The translations under genes were made by a program, and so were the position numbers. A model generated the notes under the pieces. The model had not been told where the DNA came from and searched no databases. It saw only the letters and a program-made list of their open reading frames with translations. This document shows positions 29,482-40,336 of a stretch of DNA of 64,000 bases, piece by piece. Within the stretch, counting starts at the first letter, position 1, and every line of letters starts with the position of its first letter. Source of the stretch: Lachnospiraceae bacterium (GTDB lineage Bacteria > Bacillota > Clostridia > Lachnospirales > Lachnospiraceae); contig SVDH01000007.1 in the NCBI GenBank assembly GCA_015057865.1, forward strand, positions 23,929 to 87,928, given 5' to 3'.

Positions 29482-31032
29482 GTGTTGTTACAAATTATCA
29501 TACCTGTGGTAATTGCAGCCATAGTATGTTTTTTCCTGGGCAACCGCATCTCAAAAGCAAACTTTGAGAAGCAGGCAAGGGAAAAAGTCGGAAGCGCAGA
29601 AGACAGAGCCAGAACGATAATAGATGATGCTGTAAAGGCGGCAGAAGCTAAAAAGCGCGAGGCAATGTTGGAAGTCAAGGAAGAGTCCATCAAAGCGAAG
29701 AATGAACTTGACCGGGAGATCAAAGATCGACGGGCAGAGGTTCAGAGAAGCGAGCGAAGGATCGAGCAGAAGGAAGCCAATGTTGACAAGAAACTCGACA
29801 ATATCGAGCGTCGGGAAAAGGAATTCTCAGCGAGAGAAGAGAAGATCAAGCGTCAGCAGGAGGAAGTGGACAAGCTGAATGAGCAGCGTTTACAGGAACT
29901 GGAACGTATTTCCGGGTTGACCTCCGAACAGGCAAAAGAATATCTTCTGAAGAGTGTCGAAGAAGACATTAAGATTGATACCGCTAAGATGATCCGCGAA
30001 TCTGAGATCAGAGCCAAAGAGGAAGCGGATAAGAAAGCGAAAGAGTACATTGTGAATGCAATCCAGAAATGTGCTGCTGATCATGTTGCGGAAGCTACGA
30101 TCTCAGTTGTCGAGCTCCCGAATGATGACATGAAGGGACGTATCATTGGACGTGAAGGAAGAAATATCCGTACACTTGAGACGATGACAGGCGTAGATCT
30201 GATCGTTGATGATACACCGGAAGCAGTTATTCTCTCAGGATTTGATCCGGTAAGGCGCGAAGTAGCAAGGATCGCACTTGAGAAGCTGATCATTGATGGA
30301 CGTATCCATCCGGCCCGTATTGAAGAGATGGTGGAGAAAGCACAGAAAGAAGTGGAATCCATCATCCGTGAAGAAGGTGAGACTGCAGCGCTTGAAGTTG
30401 GTGTTCATGGTATTCATCCGGAACTGATCCGGTTACTTGGCAGAATGCGGTTTCGGACCAGCTATGGTCAGAATGCATTAAAGCATTCCATTGAAGTTGC
30501 ACAGATTGCAGGCCTTCTGGCAAGCGAACTGGGAGAGGACACCCGGATCGCGAAACGTGCAGGCTTGCTTCATGATATCGGTAAATCCGTTGACCATGAC
30601 ATGGAAGGTTCTCATATCCAGCTTGGTGTTGAGCTTTGTAAGAAGTACAAAGAGTCACAGATCGTGATCAATTCGGTCGCATCCCACCACGGGGATACAG
30701 AACCGGAGTCGATGATCGCATGTCTGGTACAGGCGGCGGATGCGATCTCCGCGGCAAGACCTGGCGCAAGACGCGAGACGATCGAGACGTATTCCAATCG
30801 GTTGAAGCAGCTTGAAGATATTACCAATGGCTTTAAGGGAGTCGAGAAATCTTTTGCCGTTCAGGCAGGCAGGGAAATCCGCGTAATGGTCGTTCCGGAG
30901 CAGATCAGCGATACCGATATGGTATTGCTGGCGCGTGACATTTCGAAACAGATCGAGAGCGAGCTTGAGTATCCGGGTCAGATCAAGGTTAATGTGATCC
31001 GTGAGAGCCGCGTGGTTGATTACGCGAAATAA
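29482..31032 (+). CDS. rny: Ribonuclease Y
   Basis: N-terminal TM, coiled coil, KH ([15 protein letters not shown]), HD ([12 protein letters not shown]). Confidence 0.95.
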   Translation: MLLQIIIPVVIAAIVCFFLGNRISKANFEKQAREKVGSAEDRARTIIDDAVKAAEAKKREAMLEVKEESIKAKNELDREIKDRRAEVQRSERRIEQKEANVDKKLDNIERREKEFSAREEKIKRQQEEVDKLNEQRLQELERISGLTSEQAKEYLLKSVEEDIKIDTAKMIRESEIRAKEEADKKAKEYIVNAIQKCAADHVAEATISVVELPNDDMKGRIIGREGRNIRTLETMTGVDLIVDDTPEAVILSGFDPVRREVARIALEKLIIDGRIHPARIEEMVEKAQKEVESIIREEGETAALEVGVHGIHPELIRLLGRMRFRTSYGQNALKHSIEVAQIAGLLASELGEDTRIAKRAGLLHDIGKSVDHDMEGSHIQLGVELCKKYKESQIVINSVASHHGDTEPESMIACLVQAADAISAARPGARRETIETYSNRLKQLEDITNGFKGVEKSFAVQAGREIRVMVVPEQISDTDMVLLARDISKQIESELEYPGQIKVNVIRESRVVDYAK

Positions 31033-31057
31033 CAGTTTCCGATTCATACACAAGCAC

Positions 31058-31099
31058 AAGCCGGAATTTTGCATAGAAAGCAAAGTTCCGGCTTTTTTA
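31058..31099 (+). terminator. Terminator after rny
   Basis: AAGCCGGAA...TTCCGGCTT TTTTA. Confidence 0.85.
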
Positions 31100-31174
31100 T
31101 TTGAAAAGAGCGATGCATTCTTTCGCATACTGTGTTATACTTTACTACGTATGTGATTTAAAGGAGACAAAGAG

Positions 31175-31930
31175 ATGCGATTGATATCATGGAATGTAAA
31201 TGGACTCAGAGCCTGTGTGGGAAAAGGGTTTCTTGACTTCTTTCATGAGGTAGATGCGGATATTTTTTGTGTCCAGGAGACAAAGCTGCAGGAAGGACAG
31301 ATCGACCTCGATCTTCCCGGGTATCATCAGTACTGGAACTATGCCGTGAAGAAGGGGTATTCCGGTACAGCTGTCTTCACAAAGCAGGAACCGGTTTCCG
31401 TTCACTATGGACTTGGAATAGAAGAACATGATCAGGAAGGGCGTGTGATCACGCTGGAATTTGAAGATTTCTACTTTGTCACGGTCTATACACCGAATTC
31501 ACAGAATGAACTTAAGCGTCTTGACTACCGTATGACATGGGAAGATTTGTTTCGTGCGTATTTGATGAAGCTTGATGAGAAAAAGCCTGTTGTGGTATGC
31601 GGGGATATGAACGTGGCACATCAGGAGATTGACTTAAAGAATCCTGCATCAAACCGTCGCAATGCAGGGTTTACCGATGAAGAGCGCGGGAAATTTTCTG
31701 AGCTGCTGGAAGCAGGCATGGTTGATTCTTTCCGCTATTTCTATCCGGACCAGACAGAGATCTATTCCTGGTGGTCCTATCGGTTCCAGGCCCGTTCCCG
31801 GAATGCAGGGTGGCGTATCGACTACTTCCTGGTTTCCGAGAGGGCAAAGGAAAATATGCAGGATGCAAAGATCCTGACAGAGATCATGGGATCGGATCAT
31901 TGCCCTGTTGAACTGGAGATCTCATTTTAA
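31175..31930 (+). CDS. Exodeoxyribonuclease III
   Basis: [39 protein letters not shown]. Confidence 0.93.
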   Translation: MRLISWNVNGLRACVGKGFLDFFHEVDADIFCVQETKLQEGQIDLDLPGYHQYWNYAVKKGYSGTAVFTKQEPVSVHYGLGIEEHDQEGRVITLEFEDFYFVTVYTPNSQNELKRLDYRMTWEDLFRAYLMKLDEKKPVVVCGDMNVAHQEIDLKNPASNRRNAGFTDEERGKFSELLEAGMVDSFRYFYPDQTEIYSWWSYRFQARSRNAGWRIDYFLVSERAKENMQDAKILTEIMGSDHCPVELEISF

Positions 31931-31946
31931 GTCGGAGTAAGGAATT

Positions 31947-32858
31947 ATGGATAATAGAAAACCAGAACAATTAAAAGGAATCGTAGATGCCCTGGTGGAA
32001 AACTATGATACACATCGTGTGACTTCAAAGATCGACTGCATGACACAGCCCAGCAGGGAAGTGATTAAGAACATTATAGAGGATCTTCGGAAGCTCGTTT
32101 TTCCAGGCTTTTTTGAACAGAAACGTTTGAAAAGTGATATGATCACATATTATGTCGGTGATCTGCTGGAAGACATCAGCTATAACTTAAACAAACAGAT
32201 TGTAAAGGCATACAGAAGCTGTAACTGTGACGGGCAGGATGAAGAGCTGATCAAGGAAACGGCAAATACACAGTGTATGTCATTTTTGTCACGTCTCCCG
32301 GCGATTCGCGATATCCTGTATACGGATGTTGAAGCAGCGTATGACGGCGACCCGGCTGCTTACAGCAAGGACGAGATCATCTATTCTTATCCGGGACTGC
32401 AGGCGATTACGGTATATCGGATGGCGCATGAACTGTTTCTTCTGAATGTTCCGGTGATTCCGCGTATGATGACCGAATACGCGCACAGCAAAACAGGCAT
32501 CGACATCCATCCGGGCGCGACGATCGGTAAATACTTCTTTATCGATCACGGAACCGGCATCGTAATCGGTGAGACGACCATTATTGGTGAGCATGTGAAA
32601 GTATACCAGGGCGTGACACTGGGCGGTCTTTCCACAAGCGGAGGACAGGCGCTCAAAGGCGTTAAACGTCACCCGACGATTGAAGATAACGTAACGATTT
32701 ACTCCGGCGCATCGATCCTTGGCGGCGATACCGTCATCGGAACCGGATCCATGATCGGAGGCAATGCATTTGTAACCCGTTCCGTACCGCCAAATACCAG
32801 AGTGGCGGCCAGAGCGGTGGGTACGGATCAGAATAAAAATATTTCTGACGTGCGCTAA
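31947..32858 (+). CDS. cysE: Serine O-acetyltransferase
   Basis: IHPGATIGKYFFIDHGTGIVIGETTIIGEHVKVYQGVTLGG hexapeptide repeats. Confidence 0.92.
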   Translation: MDNRKPEQLKGIVDALVENYDTHRVTSKIDCMTQPSREVIKNIIEDLRKLVFPGFFEQKRLKSDMITYYVGDLLEDISYNLNKQIVKAYRSCNCDGQDEELIKETANTQCMSFLSRLPAIRDILYTDVEAAYDGDPAAYSKDEIIYSYPGLQAITVYRMAHELFLLNVPVIPRMMTEYAHSKTGIDIHPGATIGKYFFIDHGTGIVIGETTIIGEHVKVYQGVTLGGLSTSGGQALKGVKRHPTIEDNVTIYSGASILGGDTVIGTGSMIGGNAFVTRSVPPNTRVAARAVGTDQNKNISDVR

Positions 32859-32868
32859 GGAGGGACAA

Positions 32869-33540
32869 ATGAGTCGGAGAACGAACAGACTCGATGAGAC
32901 AGAAACAGATATTGTGAATTTCGATAAAGAGGATGTCGAAGCCGCATTAAAGCAGCATAAGACCAGGAAAGAAGTCTTTAGCTGGATCCGGACTTTTGTG
33001 ATCGCGATCCTGATCGTTTTGGTATTGACACAGGTTGTGATCATTAACGCGAGGGTGCCGTCCGGGTCGATGGAAAACACCATCATGACCGGAGACCGGC
33101 TGATCGGATTGCGGCTGGCATATCTGAAGAGTGAGCCAAAGCGCGGCGACATCATTCTTTTCAAATATCCTGTGAATGAATCCGAAACCTATATCAAGCG
33201 TGTGATCGGAGAAGCGGGTGATACCATCGAGATCACAGATGGGAATATTTACATCAATGGTTCTGAAACACCGTTTCAAGAGCCATATTTGAAAGAAGAA
33301 TGGCTTTTAAACAACGACGGCTATGTATTTCATGTGCCGGAGGATGCGGTTTTTGTGATGGGTGATAACAGAAATTATTCGGAGGACGGCAGATTCTGGG
33401 CAGAGAAAGCGCTGATGGCAGGTCTGGCGGATACGAAAAAGGATGCAGAGCAGTATTCCTATGTTTCCTATGATAAGATACAGGGAAAAGCGCTGTTTAC
33501 CTATTTTCGATCATTCCGAAGCCTGATGCAGACGAATTGA
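32869..33540 (+). CDS. lepB: Signal peptidase I
   Basis: PSGSMENTIMTGD, YIKRVIGEAGD, VMGDNRNYSEDGR. Confidence 0.93.
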   Translation: MSRRTNRLDETETDIVNFDKEDVEAALKQHKTRKEVFSWIRTFVIAILIVLVLTQVVIINARVPSGSMENTIMTGDRLIGLRLAYLKSEPKRGDIILFKYPVNESETYIKRVIGEAGDTIEITDGNIYINGSETPFQEPYLKEEWLLNNDGYVFHVPEDAVFVMGDNRNYSEDGRFWAEKALMAGLADTKKDAEQYSYVSYDKIQGKALFTYFRSFRSLMQTN

Positions 33541-33598
33541 AATAAAGAAATGAATATTCATTGATGAATCACATAGAAAAAACCAAAGGAGAGAAACA

Positions 33599-34294
33599 AT
33601 GGAAAGTATGAAAGATTTTGAAAAAGAACTGGAAGCGTCCTATCAGTACATGGGCGACGGCGAAAAGGATACGGATGAGCTCTATGCCTGGGAGAAGGTA
33701 AAAGAGTACATGGAGAACAAGGAGATCCTTGAAGTCGAGATCAGCGGCGTCGTGAACAAAGGCGTGATCGCCATGGTGGAAGGCATCCGTGCATTTATTC
33801 CGGGCTCCAGATTGTCCTTAAAGCATGTTGATGATCTGAATGAGTGGCTTGGCAAGACGATTCGTGTCCGTGTTATTACGGCAGAGCCGGAAGACAATAA
33901 GCTTGTCCTGTCTGCCCGTGAGATCCTGAAAGAAGAAAGAGATGCCGAAAAAGCGGGCCGTATCGCAGCAATCGAGACGGGTTCAGTTCTGACAGGTACT
34001 GTTGAGACCATCAAGGATTACGGCGCATTTGTCGGACTCGGTGAGGGTGTATCCGGTCTTGTACATATTTCCCAGATCTCCCGTGAGCGGATCAAACATC
34101 CGTCAGTCGTTCTTTCTGAGGGACAGGAAGTAACTGTAAAGGTAATCGGAAAGAAAGACGGCAAGATCAGCCTGAGCATCAAAGCCTTAGAAGAAGAGAA
34201 AGAACGCGAGGAAGAGGTTGAGGTTGAACTGCCGAAATCTGAAGAAATCGGTACTTCACTTGGTGACCTGCTTAAAAACATTAAGCTTTCATAA
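33599..34294 (+). CDS. S1 RNA-binding domain protein
   Basis: GSVLTGTVETIKDYGAFVGLGEGVSGLVHISQIS; an N-terminal S1-like region also present. Confidence 0.85.
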   Translation: MESMKDFEKELEASYQYMGDGEKDTDELYAWEKVKEYMENKEILEVEISGVVNKGVIAMVEGIRAFIPGSRLSLKHVDDLNEWLGKTIRVRVITAEPEDNKLVLSAREILKEERDAEKAGRIAAIETGSVLTGTVETIKDYGAFVGLGEGVSGLVHISQISRERIKHPSVVLSEGQEVTVKVIGKKDGKISLSIKALEEEKEREEEVEVELPKSEEIGTSLGDLLKNIKLS

Positions 34295-34311
34295 ATCCGG
34301 ATGGGTATGAT

Positions 34312-35283
34312 ATGAAGAAAAATGCAAACAGCATGGAAATGCTTGAAATTGACAATAAAAAGTTGGAAGAAGAGATCACTGTTTTTAAAAAGGATCCGGG
34401 CAACAAGGATCATGTGGTGTCTCTGATGGCGTCGATCCGCACGGCGAGACTTTTACTTCCGGCAAAGTTTCCTTCTGACTTAAGCGATGAGATCAAGGGT
34501 ATGATCAAAAATCGCATTAAGATTCCGAAGGAGAAAATGCCGCCGCTGTATCCGGTGCTTGAGCAGAACCAGCAGGGAGAGCTTTATGTGGCGGTCTATA
34601 CATCCAAAAAGCATATCACAAACCCGCAGGATTATCCGGTGATCATCAATACGAATTTTGAGCAGGTGACACGGATTGCAGGAGATAAAAAGCTGAACAT
34701 CCGCGGTGTGATCGTAAACCCGAGAACAGATAAACTCACACTGCATCCACAGTTTCTGGATGCGGTCGGCCGCATGAGCGAAAAGGTGAACAATCAGACG
34801 GACGGTGTCAGAGAGGTAAAGATGACACGCGGTGAGTTTGAGGCATTTGCCAGAAAGAATGTCGAGCATACTGCACTCGTTAAGGCAGCCTTTTCGGACA
34901 GCGCGACTTTTATGCAGCAGCTTGACGAAATGCGGGAAAGCCTGATCTATGGATATTACAAGCAGCCTTATGGCGATAAGATCACCTGCCCGTACAAAGA
35001 GGATCAGTTTGATGTCATGGTCTTAGACATCAGAGATGACTGCCGGATCGCATCGGTCGTTGTTCCACTGCCAAAAGGAATGACAGGCTGTTACCATCTT
35101 TGCTTTGTGTATGATCCGAACACCGAAGTCGTCCGTTATTTCATCTTCGAAAAGCAGGCAGAGGAAGAAGTGGCTATGGTCAAGGAAGTACAGCCTGACG
35201 GCAGCGAATCTCTGATCGGAGAAGCGCCCGTAGCCGGCAGCGAGATGTCCTTTGTACTTGATCATCTGGACACAGAAGCATAA
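34312..35283 (+). CDS. SseB-like family protein
   Basis: Central LYVAVYTSKKHIT...VNPRTDKLTLHPQFLD resembles SseB N-domain. Confidence 0.6.
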   Translation: MKKNANSMEMLEIDNKKLEEEITVFKKDPGNKDHVVSLMASIRTARLLLPAKFPSDLSDEIKGMIKNRIKIPKEKMPPLYPVLEQNQQGELYVAVYTSKKHITNPQDYPVIINTNFEQVTRIAGDKKLNIRGVIVNPRTDKLTLHPQFLDAVGRMSEKVNNQTDGVREVKMTRGEFEAFARKNVEHTALVKAAFSDSATFMQQLDEMRESLIYGYYKQPYGDKITCPYKEDQFDVMVLDIRDDCRIASVVVPLPKGMTGCYHLCFVYDPNTEVVRYFIFEKQAEEEVAMVKEVQPDGSESLIGEAPVAGSEMSFVLDHLDTEA

Positions 35284-35302
35284 AACAACTATAATACCTC
35301 AT

Positions 35303-35344
35303 GGACAGTTCGTTGGTGCCATCCTGTCCTTAAAAAAAACCAGG
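35303..35344 (+). promoter_or_regulatory. Candidate preQ1 class I-type riboswitch aptamer
   Basis: P1 GGACAG/CTGTCC (35303-08/35324-29); loop begins TTC; loop TGG (35314-16) can pair with CCA (35340-42) after an A8 linker. Located upstream of queD. Confidence 0.65.
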
Positions 35345-35373
35345 ACCGGATTCAAAGATTACGGAGAATCTAT

Positions 35374-35399
35374 GCCCTGGGACAACCAGGGCTTTTTTT
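35374..35399 (+). terminator. Riboswitch-associated intrinsic terminator
   Basis: GCCCTGG-GACAA-CCAGGGC + T7; CCAGG of the aptamer tail (35340-44) can alternatively pair with CCTGG (35376-80). Confidence 0.85.
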
Positions 35400-35409
35400 A
35401 TTGAGGTGC

Positions 35410-35437
35410 CAGGCACCTTCGCGAAGTAAAGTGCGAA
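35410..35437. repeat. Copy of que-flanking repeat
   Basis: CAGGCACCTTCGCGAAGTAAAGTGCGAA; shares CAGGCACCTTCGC and GTGCGAA with 38333-38360. Confidence 0.7.
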
Positions 35438-35452
35438 AGCGAAAGGAGAAAT

Positions 35453-35878
35453 ATGTACAGTATTCGATCGGAAGCGCATTTTGATGCGGCGCATTTTCTG
35501 GCCGGTCATGATGGTAAATGTAAAAATATCCATGGACATCGTTGGGTGATCGAGGCTGAAGTAACGGCAGAGCAGCTGATCGAAGAGGGGCCATTGAGGG
35601 GCATGGTTTCTGATTTTGCGCTGCTGAAAAAAGATCTGAAAGAGATCGCGGACCGGTTTGATCATACCCTTATCTATGAGGATGGTACGCTGTGGGAAGA
35701 GACGCTGGCAGCACTGAAAAAGCAGGGATTTGCACTGATAAAAGTGCCATTTCGCCCGACTGCAGAGCATCTCGCAGAGCATATTTATGAACTGCTTGAG
35801 GCACGCGGCTATCAGGTTTTGGAAACTGCTGTCAATGAATCGCCGCACAACCGTGCAGTTTACCGGAGGATGTTATGA
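35453..35878 (+). CDS. queD: 6-carboxytetrahydropterin synthase
   Basis: FDAAHFLAGHDGKCKNIHGHRWVIE; DHTLIYEDGTLWEE. Confidence 0.93.
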   Translation: MYSIRSEAHFDAAHFLAGHDGKCKNIHGHRWVIEAEVTAEQLIEEGPLRGMVSDFALLKKDLKEIADRFDHTLIYEDGTLWEETLAALKKQGFALIKVPFRPTAEHLAEHIYELLEARGYQVLETAVNESPHNRAVYRRML

Positions 35879-36534
35879 GAGTCGCAGAGATCTTTGAGAG
35901 CATTAACGGAGAAGGTCCGCTTGCAGGACAGCGCGCATTGTTTGTGCGGTTTGCCGGCTGTAACATCCGTTGTTCCTACTGTGATACCGCCTGGGCAAAT
36001 GCACCGGACTATGCGGGGCATGAAATGACGGTGGACGAAATATCAGAGGTGATCGAAAAAGCGCAGATCAGGAACATTACCATTACCGGCGGGGAGCCGT
36101 TATTGCAAAAGGAAATGCCGCAGCTTTTGCGGGCATTGGCGGATAAGGGGACGCATTGGATAGAAATTGAGACGAATGGTACGGTCAGTCTGACGCCGTT
36201 TTGTGATATTTCAGAGTGCATTTCCTTTACGATGGATTATAAACTTCCGGGAAGCGGGATGGAAGATACGATGTGTGTGGACAACTTCCGATTGCTTAAA
36301 AAAAGCGACAGTGTAAAATTTGTCGTTGGAAGTGTAAAAGACCTTGCGCGTGCAGGGGAAGTAATTGCAAGAGAAAAACTGCAGGGGAGATGTCACATAT
36401 TTTTGTCTCCTGTGCACGGCGCGATCGATCCGGAGGAGATCGTAGAGTTTATCAAGACAAACCGCCTTGATCAGGTGAATCTTGGGCTGCAGCTGCATAA
36501 GATCATCTGGGATCCCGATCGGCGGGGCGTATAA
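35875..36534 (+). CDS. queE: 7-carboxy-7-deazaguanine synthase (radical SAM)
   Basis: ESINGEGPLAGQRALFVRFAGCNIRCSYCDTAWA. Confidence 0.94.
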   Translation: MRVAEIFESINGEGPLAGQRALFVRFAGCNIRCSYCDTAWANAPDYAGHEMTVDEISEVIEKAQIRNITITGGEPLLQKEMPQLLRALADKGTHWIEIETNGTVSLTPFCDISECISFTMDYKLPGSGMEDTMCVDNFRLLKKSDSVKFVVGSVKDLARAGEVIAREKLQGRCHIFLSPVHGAIDPEEIVEFIKTNRLDQVNLGLQLHKIIWDPDRRGV

Positions 36535-36553
36535 AGAAAGGACATAAAAAGCA

Positions 36554-37141
36554 ATGGCAATTGATCAGGAAGCAATAAAAACACATATAAAAGGGATACT
36601 GGAAGCGCTTGGAGAAGATCCGGAGCGTGAGGGACTGAAAGCGACGCCGGAGCGCGTTGCGCGGATGTGCGTGGAGATCTTTGCGGGAATCCAGTATACG
36701 AACCATGAGATCGCGGAAATGTTTAATACAACATTTGAGGAGGATATGGATGATTTTGAAAAGCATGATGATATGGTCATCGTCAAAGACATTGACATCT
36801 TCAGCTTTTGCGAACATCACATGATCCTGATGTATGATATGAAAGCAACGATCGCTTATCTCCCGAAGGGAAAGGTCATCGGTTTGAGTAAGCTTGCGCG
36901 AATCGCGGACATGGTTTCAAGAAGGCTGCAGCTGCAGGAGCGCATCGGTCAGGATATAGCAGAGATCGTCACAGAGATCACCGGCTCTGAAGATGTGGCG
37001 GTCGTGCTGGAAGGATATCATGGCTGCATGGCGGCCCGCGGCATCAAAAAGCCCAATGCGAAAACGGAGACCAGCACGCTGCGCGGACGGTTCCGGACTG
37101 ATCCGGGTCTGCAGCTGCGTTTGTATGGAAATCACAGATAG
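36554..37141 (+). CDS. folE: GTP cyclohydrolase I
   Basis: [35 protein letters not shown]. Confidence 0.95.
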   Translation: MAIDQEAIKTHIKGILEALGEDPEREGLKATPERVARMCVEIFAGIQYTNHEIAEMFNTTFEEDMDDFEKHDDMVIVKDIDIFSFCEHHMILMYDMKATIAYLPKGKVIGLSKLARIADMVSRRLQLQERIGQDIAEIVTEITGSEDVAVVLEGYHGCMAARGIKKPNAKTETSTLRGRFRTDPGLQLRLYGNHR

Positions 37142-37154
37142 ACGGAGGCATAAA

Positions 37155-37832
37155 ATGAAGGCATTGGTATTGCTCTCCGGAGGAGTGGATTCTGCGACAT
37201 CACTTGCGATGCTGTGTAAAGAACATGGCGCAGAGAATGTCGTAGCGCTTTCCATTTCTTATGGACAGAAGCATGAAAAAGAGCTGCTGGCGTCTGAACG
37301 CCTGGCAGAGTATTACGGCGTCGAGCATCTGTATCTTGATCTGACGCCGATCTTCCAATACAGTAACTGCTCGCTTTTATCACATTCGGATCAGGAAATT
37401 CCGCAGGAAGATTATGCGACCCAGCTTGACGGGCAGGAAGGGAAACCGGTCACAACCTATGTGCCGTTTCGCAACGGTCTGTTTTTGTCAGTGGCAGCCA
37501 GCGTTGCACTGTCAAAGGGGTGTGAGATTGTCAACTACGGTGCACATCGGGATGACGCAGCCGGACAGGCTTATCCGGATTGCTCACAGGAATTCTATGA
37601 TGCGATGAATGCTGCGATCGTGGAAGGCAGCGGCGGGCAGGCAAGGCTGGAAGCACCTTTTGTAGGCATGACAAAGGCTGAAGTCGTAAAGATCGGATTA
37701 AAGCTGCATGTGCCGTATCAGATGACCTGGAGCTGTTACGAAGGCGGGGAAAAACCATGCGGACACTGTGCGACATGCATCGACCGGGCAAAAGCATTTG
37801 CCGCAAACGGGGTAAAGGATCCGGCATTATAG
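37155..37832 (+). CDS. queC: 7-cyano-7-deazaguanine synthase
   Basis: [20 protein letters not shown]; CxxCxxC near C-terminus (CGHCATC). Confidence 0.94.
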   Translation: MKALVLLSGGVDSATSLAMLCKEHGAENVVALSISYGQKHEKELLASERLAEYYGVEHLYLDLTPIFQYSNCSLLSHSDQEIPQEDYATQLDGQEGKPVTTYVPFRNGLFLSVAASVALSKGCEIVNYGAHRDDAAGQAYPDCSQEFYDAMNAAIVEGSGGQARLEAPFVGMTKAEVVKIGLKLHVPYQMTWSCYEGGEKPCGHCATCIDRAKAFAANGVKDPAL

Positions 37833-37845
37833 ATGGAGGAAACAA

Positions 37846-38328
37846 ATGAGAGAAAGAGAAAATATGACACATCTGGGAAGTCAGGGGACAACGTATGAAT
37901 CGGACTACAATCCGGGACTCCTGGAGAGTTTTGAAAACAGATATCCGGACAGAGACTATTTTGTCAAATTCAACTGTCCGGAATTTACGAGCCTTTGTCC
38001 GATCACCGGACAGCCTGATTTTGCAAACATCGTGATCGCCTATGTGCCCGACCGGCGGATGGTGGAGAGCAAGTCATTAAAGCTCTATCTGTTCAGCTAT
38101 CGCAATCATGGTGATTTTCATGAAGACTGTGTCAACCGGATCATGGATGATCTGATTGCGCTGATGTCGCCCAGATATATCGAAGTCTGGGGGCGGTTTA
38201 TGCCGCGCGGCGGAATCTCCATTGATCCGTACTGCAATTACGGAAAGCCGGGTACAGAGTGGGAGCAGGTCGCAAAGAAGCGTCTGACGGAGCACGATAT
38301 GCATCCCGATGCTGTAGATAACAGATAG
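37846..38328 (+). CDS. queF: NADPH-dependent preQ0 reductase
   Basis: [41 protein letters not shown]. Confidence 0.94.
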   Translation: MRERENMTHLGSQGTTYESDYNPGLLESFENRYPDRDYFVKFNCPEFTSLCPITGQPDFANIVIAYVPDRRMVESKSLKLYLFSYRNHGDFHEDCVNRIMDDLIALMSPRYIEVWGRFMPRGGISIDPYCNYGKPGTEWEQVAKKRLTEHDMHPDAVDNR

Positions 38329-38406
38329 GGGTCAGGCACCTTCGCACGTTAATGTGCGAAGGTGCCTGACCCCTTAACACTTTAAAGCGCGAAGGTGCCT
38401 GACCCC
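38328..38406. repeat. Palindromic repeat (perfect 20-bp arms) plus a third half-unit, filling the queF/aroF convergent gap
   Basis: GGGGTCAGGCACCTTCGCAC-GTTAAT-GTGCGAAGGTGCCTGACCCC (38328-38373) and GCGCGAAGGTGCCTGACCCC (38387-38406). Confidence 0.9.
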
Positions 38407-39434
38407 TATACATGTTCTGCGATGTAGTAGAGCAGGTCTCTGGTGTCTTCCCAGCCGAGGCACGGATCGGTGATGGATTTGCCATAAATGTGCTCACCGA
38501 TCTTCTGGTTGCCTTCCTCAATGTAGCTTTCGATCATGAGACCTTTGACAAGACGTTTGATCGAATGAGATTCCATGCGGTTGTGCAGGATCTCTTTTGA
38601 AATGCGGATTTGCTCACGGTATTTCTTCGCGGAGTTTGAGTGATTACAGTCGATGATGCATGCATGGTTGACAAGATCCATTTTTTCATACATATCGATC
38701 AGGCGCTTCAGATCTTCGTAGTGATAATTCGGCGTGCTTTCGCCACGCTTATTGACGGCACCACGCAGGACAACATGTGTCAGCGGATTGCCGTTCGTAT
38801 CGACTTCCCAGCCTCTGTGTACAAAATGATGTGGATGCTGTGCGGCATAGACGGAATTGAGCATAACGGAAAAGTCGCCGCTGGTCGGGTTTTTCATGCC
38901 GCTGGCAACATCAAAACCGCTGACAGTCAGACGATGCTGCTGATCCTCGACGGAACGCGCACCGATCGCGACATAGGAGATCAGATCATCAAGATAATCC
39001 CAGTTTTCCGGATAAAGCATCTCGTCTGCCGCAGACAGCCCGGTCTCTTCGAGGGAACGCAGGTGCAGCTTGCGCACTGCGATCAGGCCTGCAAGCATAT
39101 CAGGCCGCGCTTCCGGATCCGGCTGCGTTGCGATTCCTTTATAGCCCTCGCCGGTGGTACGCGGTTTGTTCGTATAAATACGCGGGATGATGATCAGGCG
39201 GTCTTTTGTCTCGGCCTGGATCGGAACAAGTCGCTTGATATAATCCATAACGGAAGTCTCGTTGTCAGCAGAGCACGGTCCGATGATCACAAGAAATTTA
39301 TCGGACTCGCCGCGGATGACAGCGGAAATCTCTTTGTCCCGCGCCTCTTTTGTGGCGCGGGCTTTTTCCGATAACGGAAACTCCTGCTTAATCTCAGCGG
39401 GTGTCGGTAATTGGTCGATGTAAGTAAAACTCAT
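38406..39434 (-). CDS. aroF: 3-deoxy-7-phosphoheptulonate synthase (DAHP synthase)
   Basis: LVIIGPCSADNETSVMDYIKRL; IPRIYTNKPRTTGEGYKG. Confidence 0.92.
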   Translation of the reverse strand: MSFTYIDQLPTPAEIKQEFPLSEKARATKEARDKEISAVIRGESDKFLVIIGPCSADNETSVMDYIKRLVPIQAETKDRLIIIPRIYTNKPRTTGEGYKGIATQPDPEARPDMLAGLIAVRKLHLRSLEETGLSAADEMLYPENWDYLDDLISYVAIGARSVEDQQHRLTVSGFDVASGMKNPTSGDFSVMLNSVYAAQHPHHFVHRGWEVDTNGNPLTHVVLRGAVNKRGESTPNYHYEDLKRLIDMYEKMDLVNHACIIDCNHSNSAKKYREQIRISKEILHNRMESHSIKRLVKGLMIESYIEEGNQKIGEHIYGKSITDPCLGWEDTRDLLYYIAEHV

Positions 39435-39469
39435 TTTTCTTTCCCCTTTTTCAATAATACGATAGGAAA

Positions 39470-40336
39470 CTACTGAAAATATTTTTCGCGTATGATCTCA
39501 ACCGGCATATCCTGTCCGGTCCAGCATTTGAAGGATGCTGCGCCCTGAAAGAGCAGCATATACATCCCGTTAAAAGCAGCGCAGCCGGCATCTTCAGCCA
39601 TCTGTAAAAGCCGGGTCTTACGTGGATTGTAAATAATGTCAGAGACGATCAGATCCGGCCGCAGATAAGATGCGTCCGGGATCAGACAGCCGTCTGTATC
39701 AGGTGCCATGCCGACATTTGTCGCATTGATCAGAATGTCAGAATCCGCGATCGCGCTGCGCAAAGCGTCAGGATCGTCAAGCGGCAAAACATCTACGCTG
39801 CAGTCTGACAGATCAGATACTTTTTTGGCAAAAGCCTGTGCCCTGCCAAAAGACGGACCGCCCGGGCGGTTCATAATATGGATCTTAGGTACTCCGTCAA
39901 GCGCAGCCTGTGCGCAGATCGCAGTCGCAGCTCCGCCGCAGCCAAGCATCGTTACAGTCATTCCGCAAAGATCAAAGCCGGCATCTCTGGCTGCATCCAT
40001 AAAGCCGATGCCATCCGTTGTATGACCGATCAGATGTCCGTCTTCATTAATGACGGTATTGCATGCGCCGGCAATCTTTGCGGCAGGTGTCAGCTCATCT
40101 GCAAGCGCGGCAACTGCCGTTTTATGCGGCATCGTTACATTAAAACCGCGAATACCGATTTTCTTTAATCCGTCCACAGCGGCAGACAGATCTTCCGGCG
40201 CGATGTCAAAGGCCAGGTAAACGTAATCCAGCCCCAGCTGCCGGAATGCTTCGTTATGCATTTGCGGTGAGATACTGTGTGATACCGGTGTGCCGATCAA
40301 AGCCGTCAGGCCGGTGTGTCCGGTGATTTCTTTCAT
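39470..40336 (-). CDS. aroE: Shikimate dehydrogenase
   Basis: LIGTPVSHSISPQMHNEAF; GFNVTMPHKTAV; LGCGGAATAI. Confidence 0.94.
   Translation of the reverse strand: MKEITGHTGLTALIGTPVSHSISPQMHNEAFRQLGLDYVYLAFDIAPEDLSAAVDGLKKIGIRGFNVTMPHKTAVAALADELTPAAKIAGACNTVINEDGHLIGHTTDGIGFMDAARDAGFDLCGMTVTMLGCGGAATAICAQAALDGVPKIHIMNRPGGPSFGRAQAFAKKVSDLSDCSVDVLPLDDPDALRSAIADSDILINATNVGMAPDTDGCLIPDASYLRPDLIVSDIIYNPRKTRLLQMAEDAGCAAFNGMYMLLFQGAASFKCWTGQDMPVEIIREKYFQ

Noticed and set aside
38328-38406. CRISPR or attachment site
   Set aside because: Palindromic, no unique spacers, no integrase or tRNA nearby; better described as REP-like/terminator repeat.
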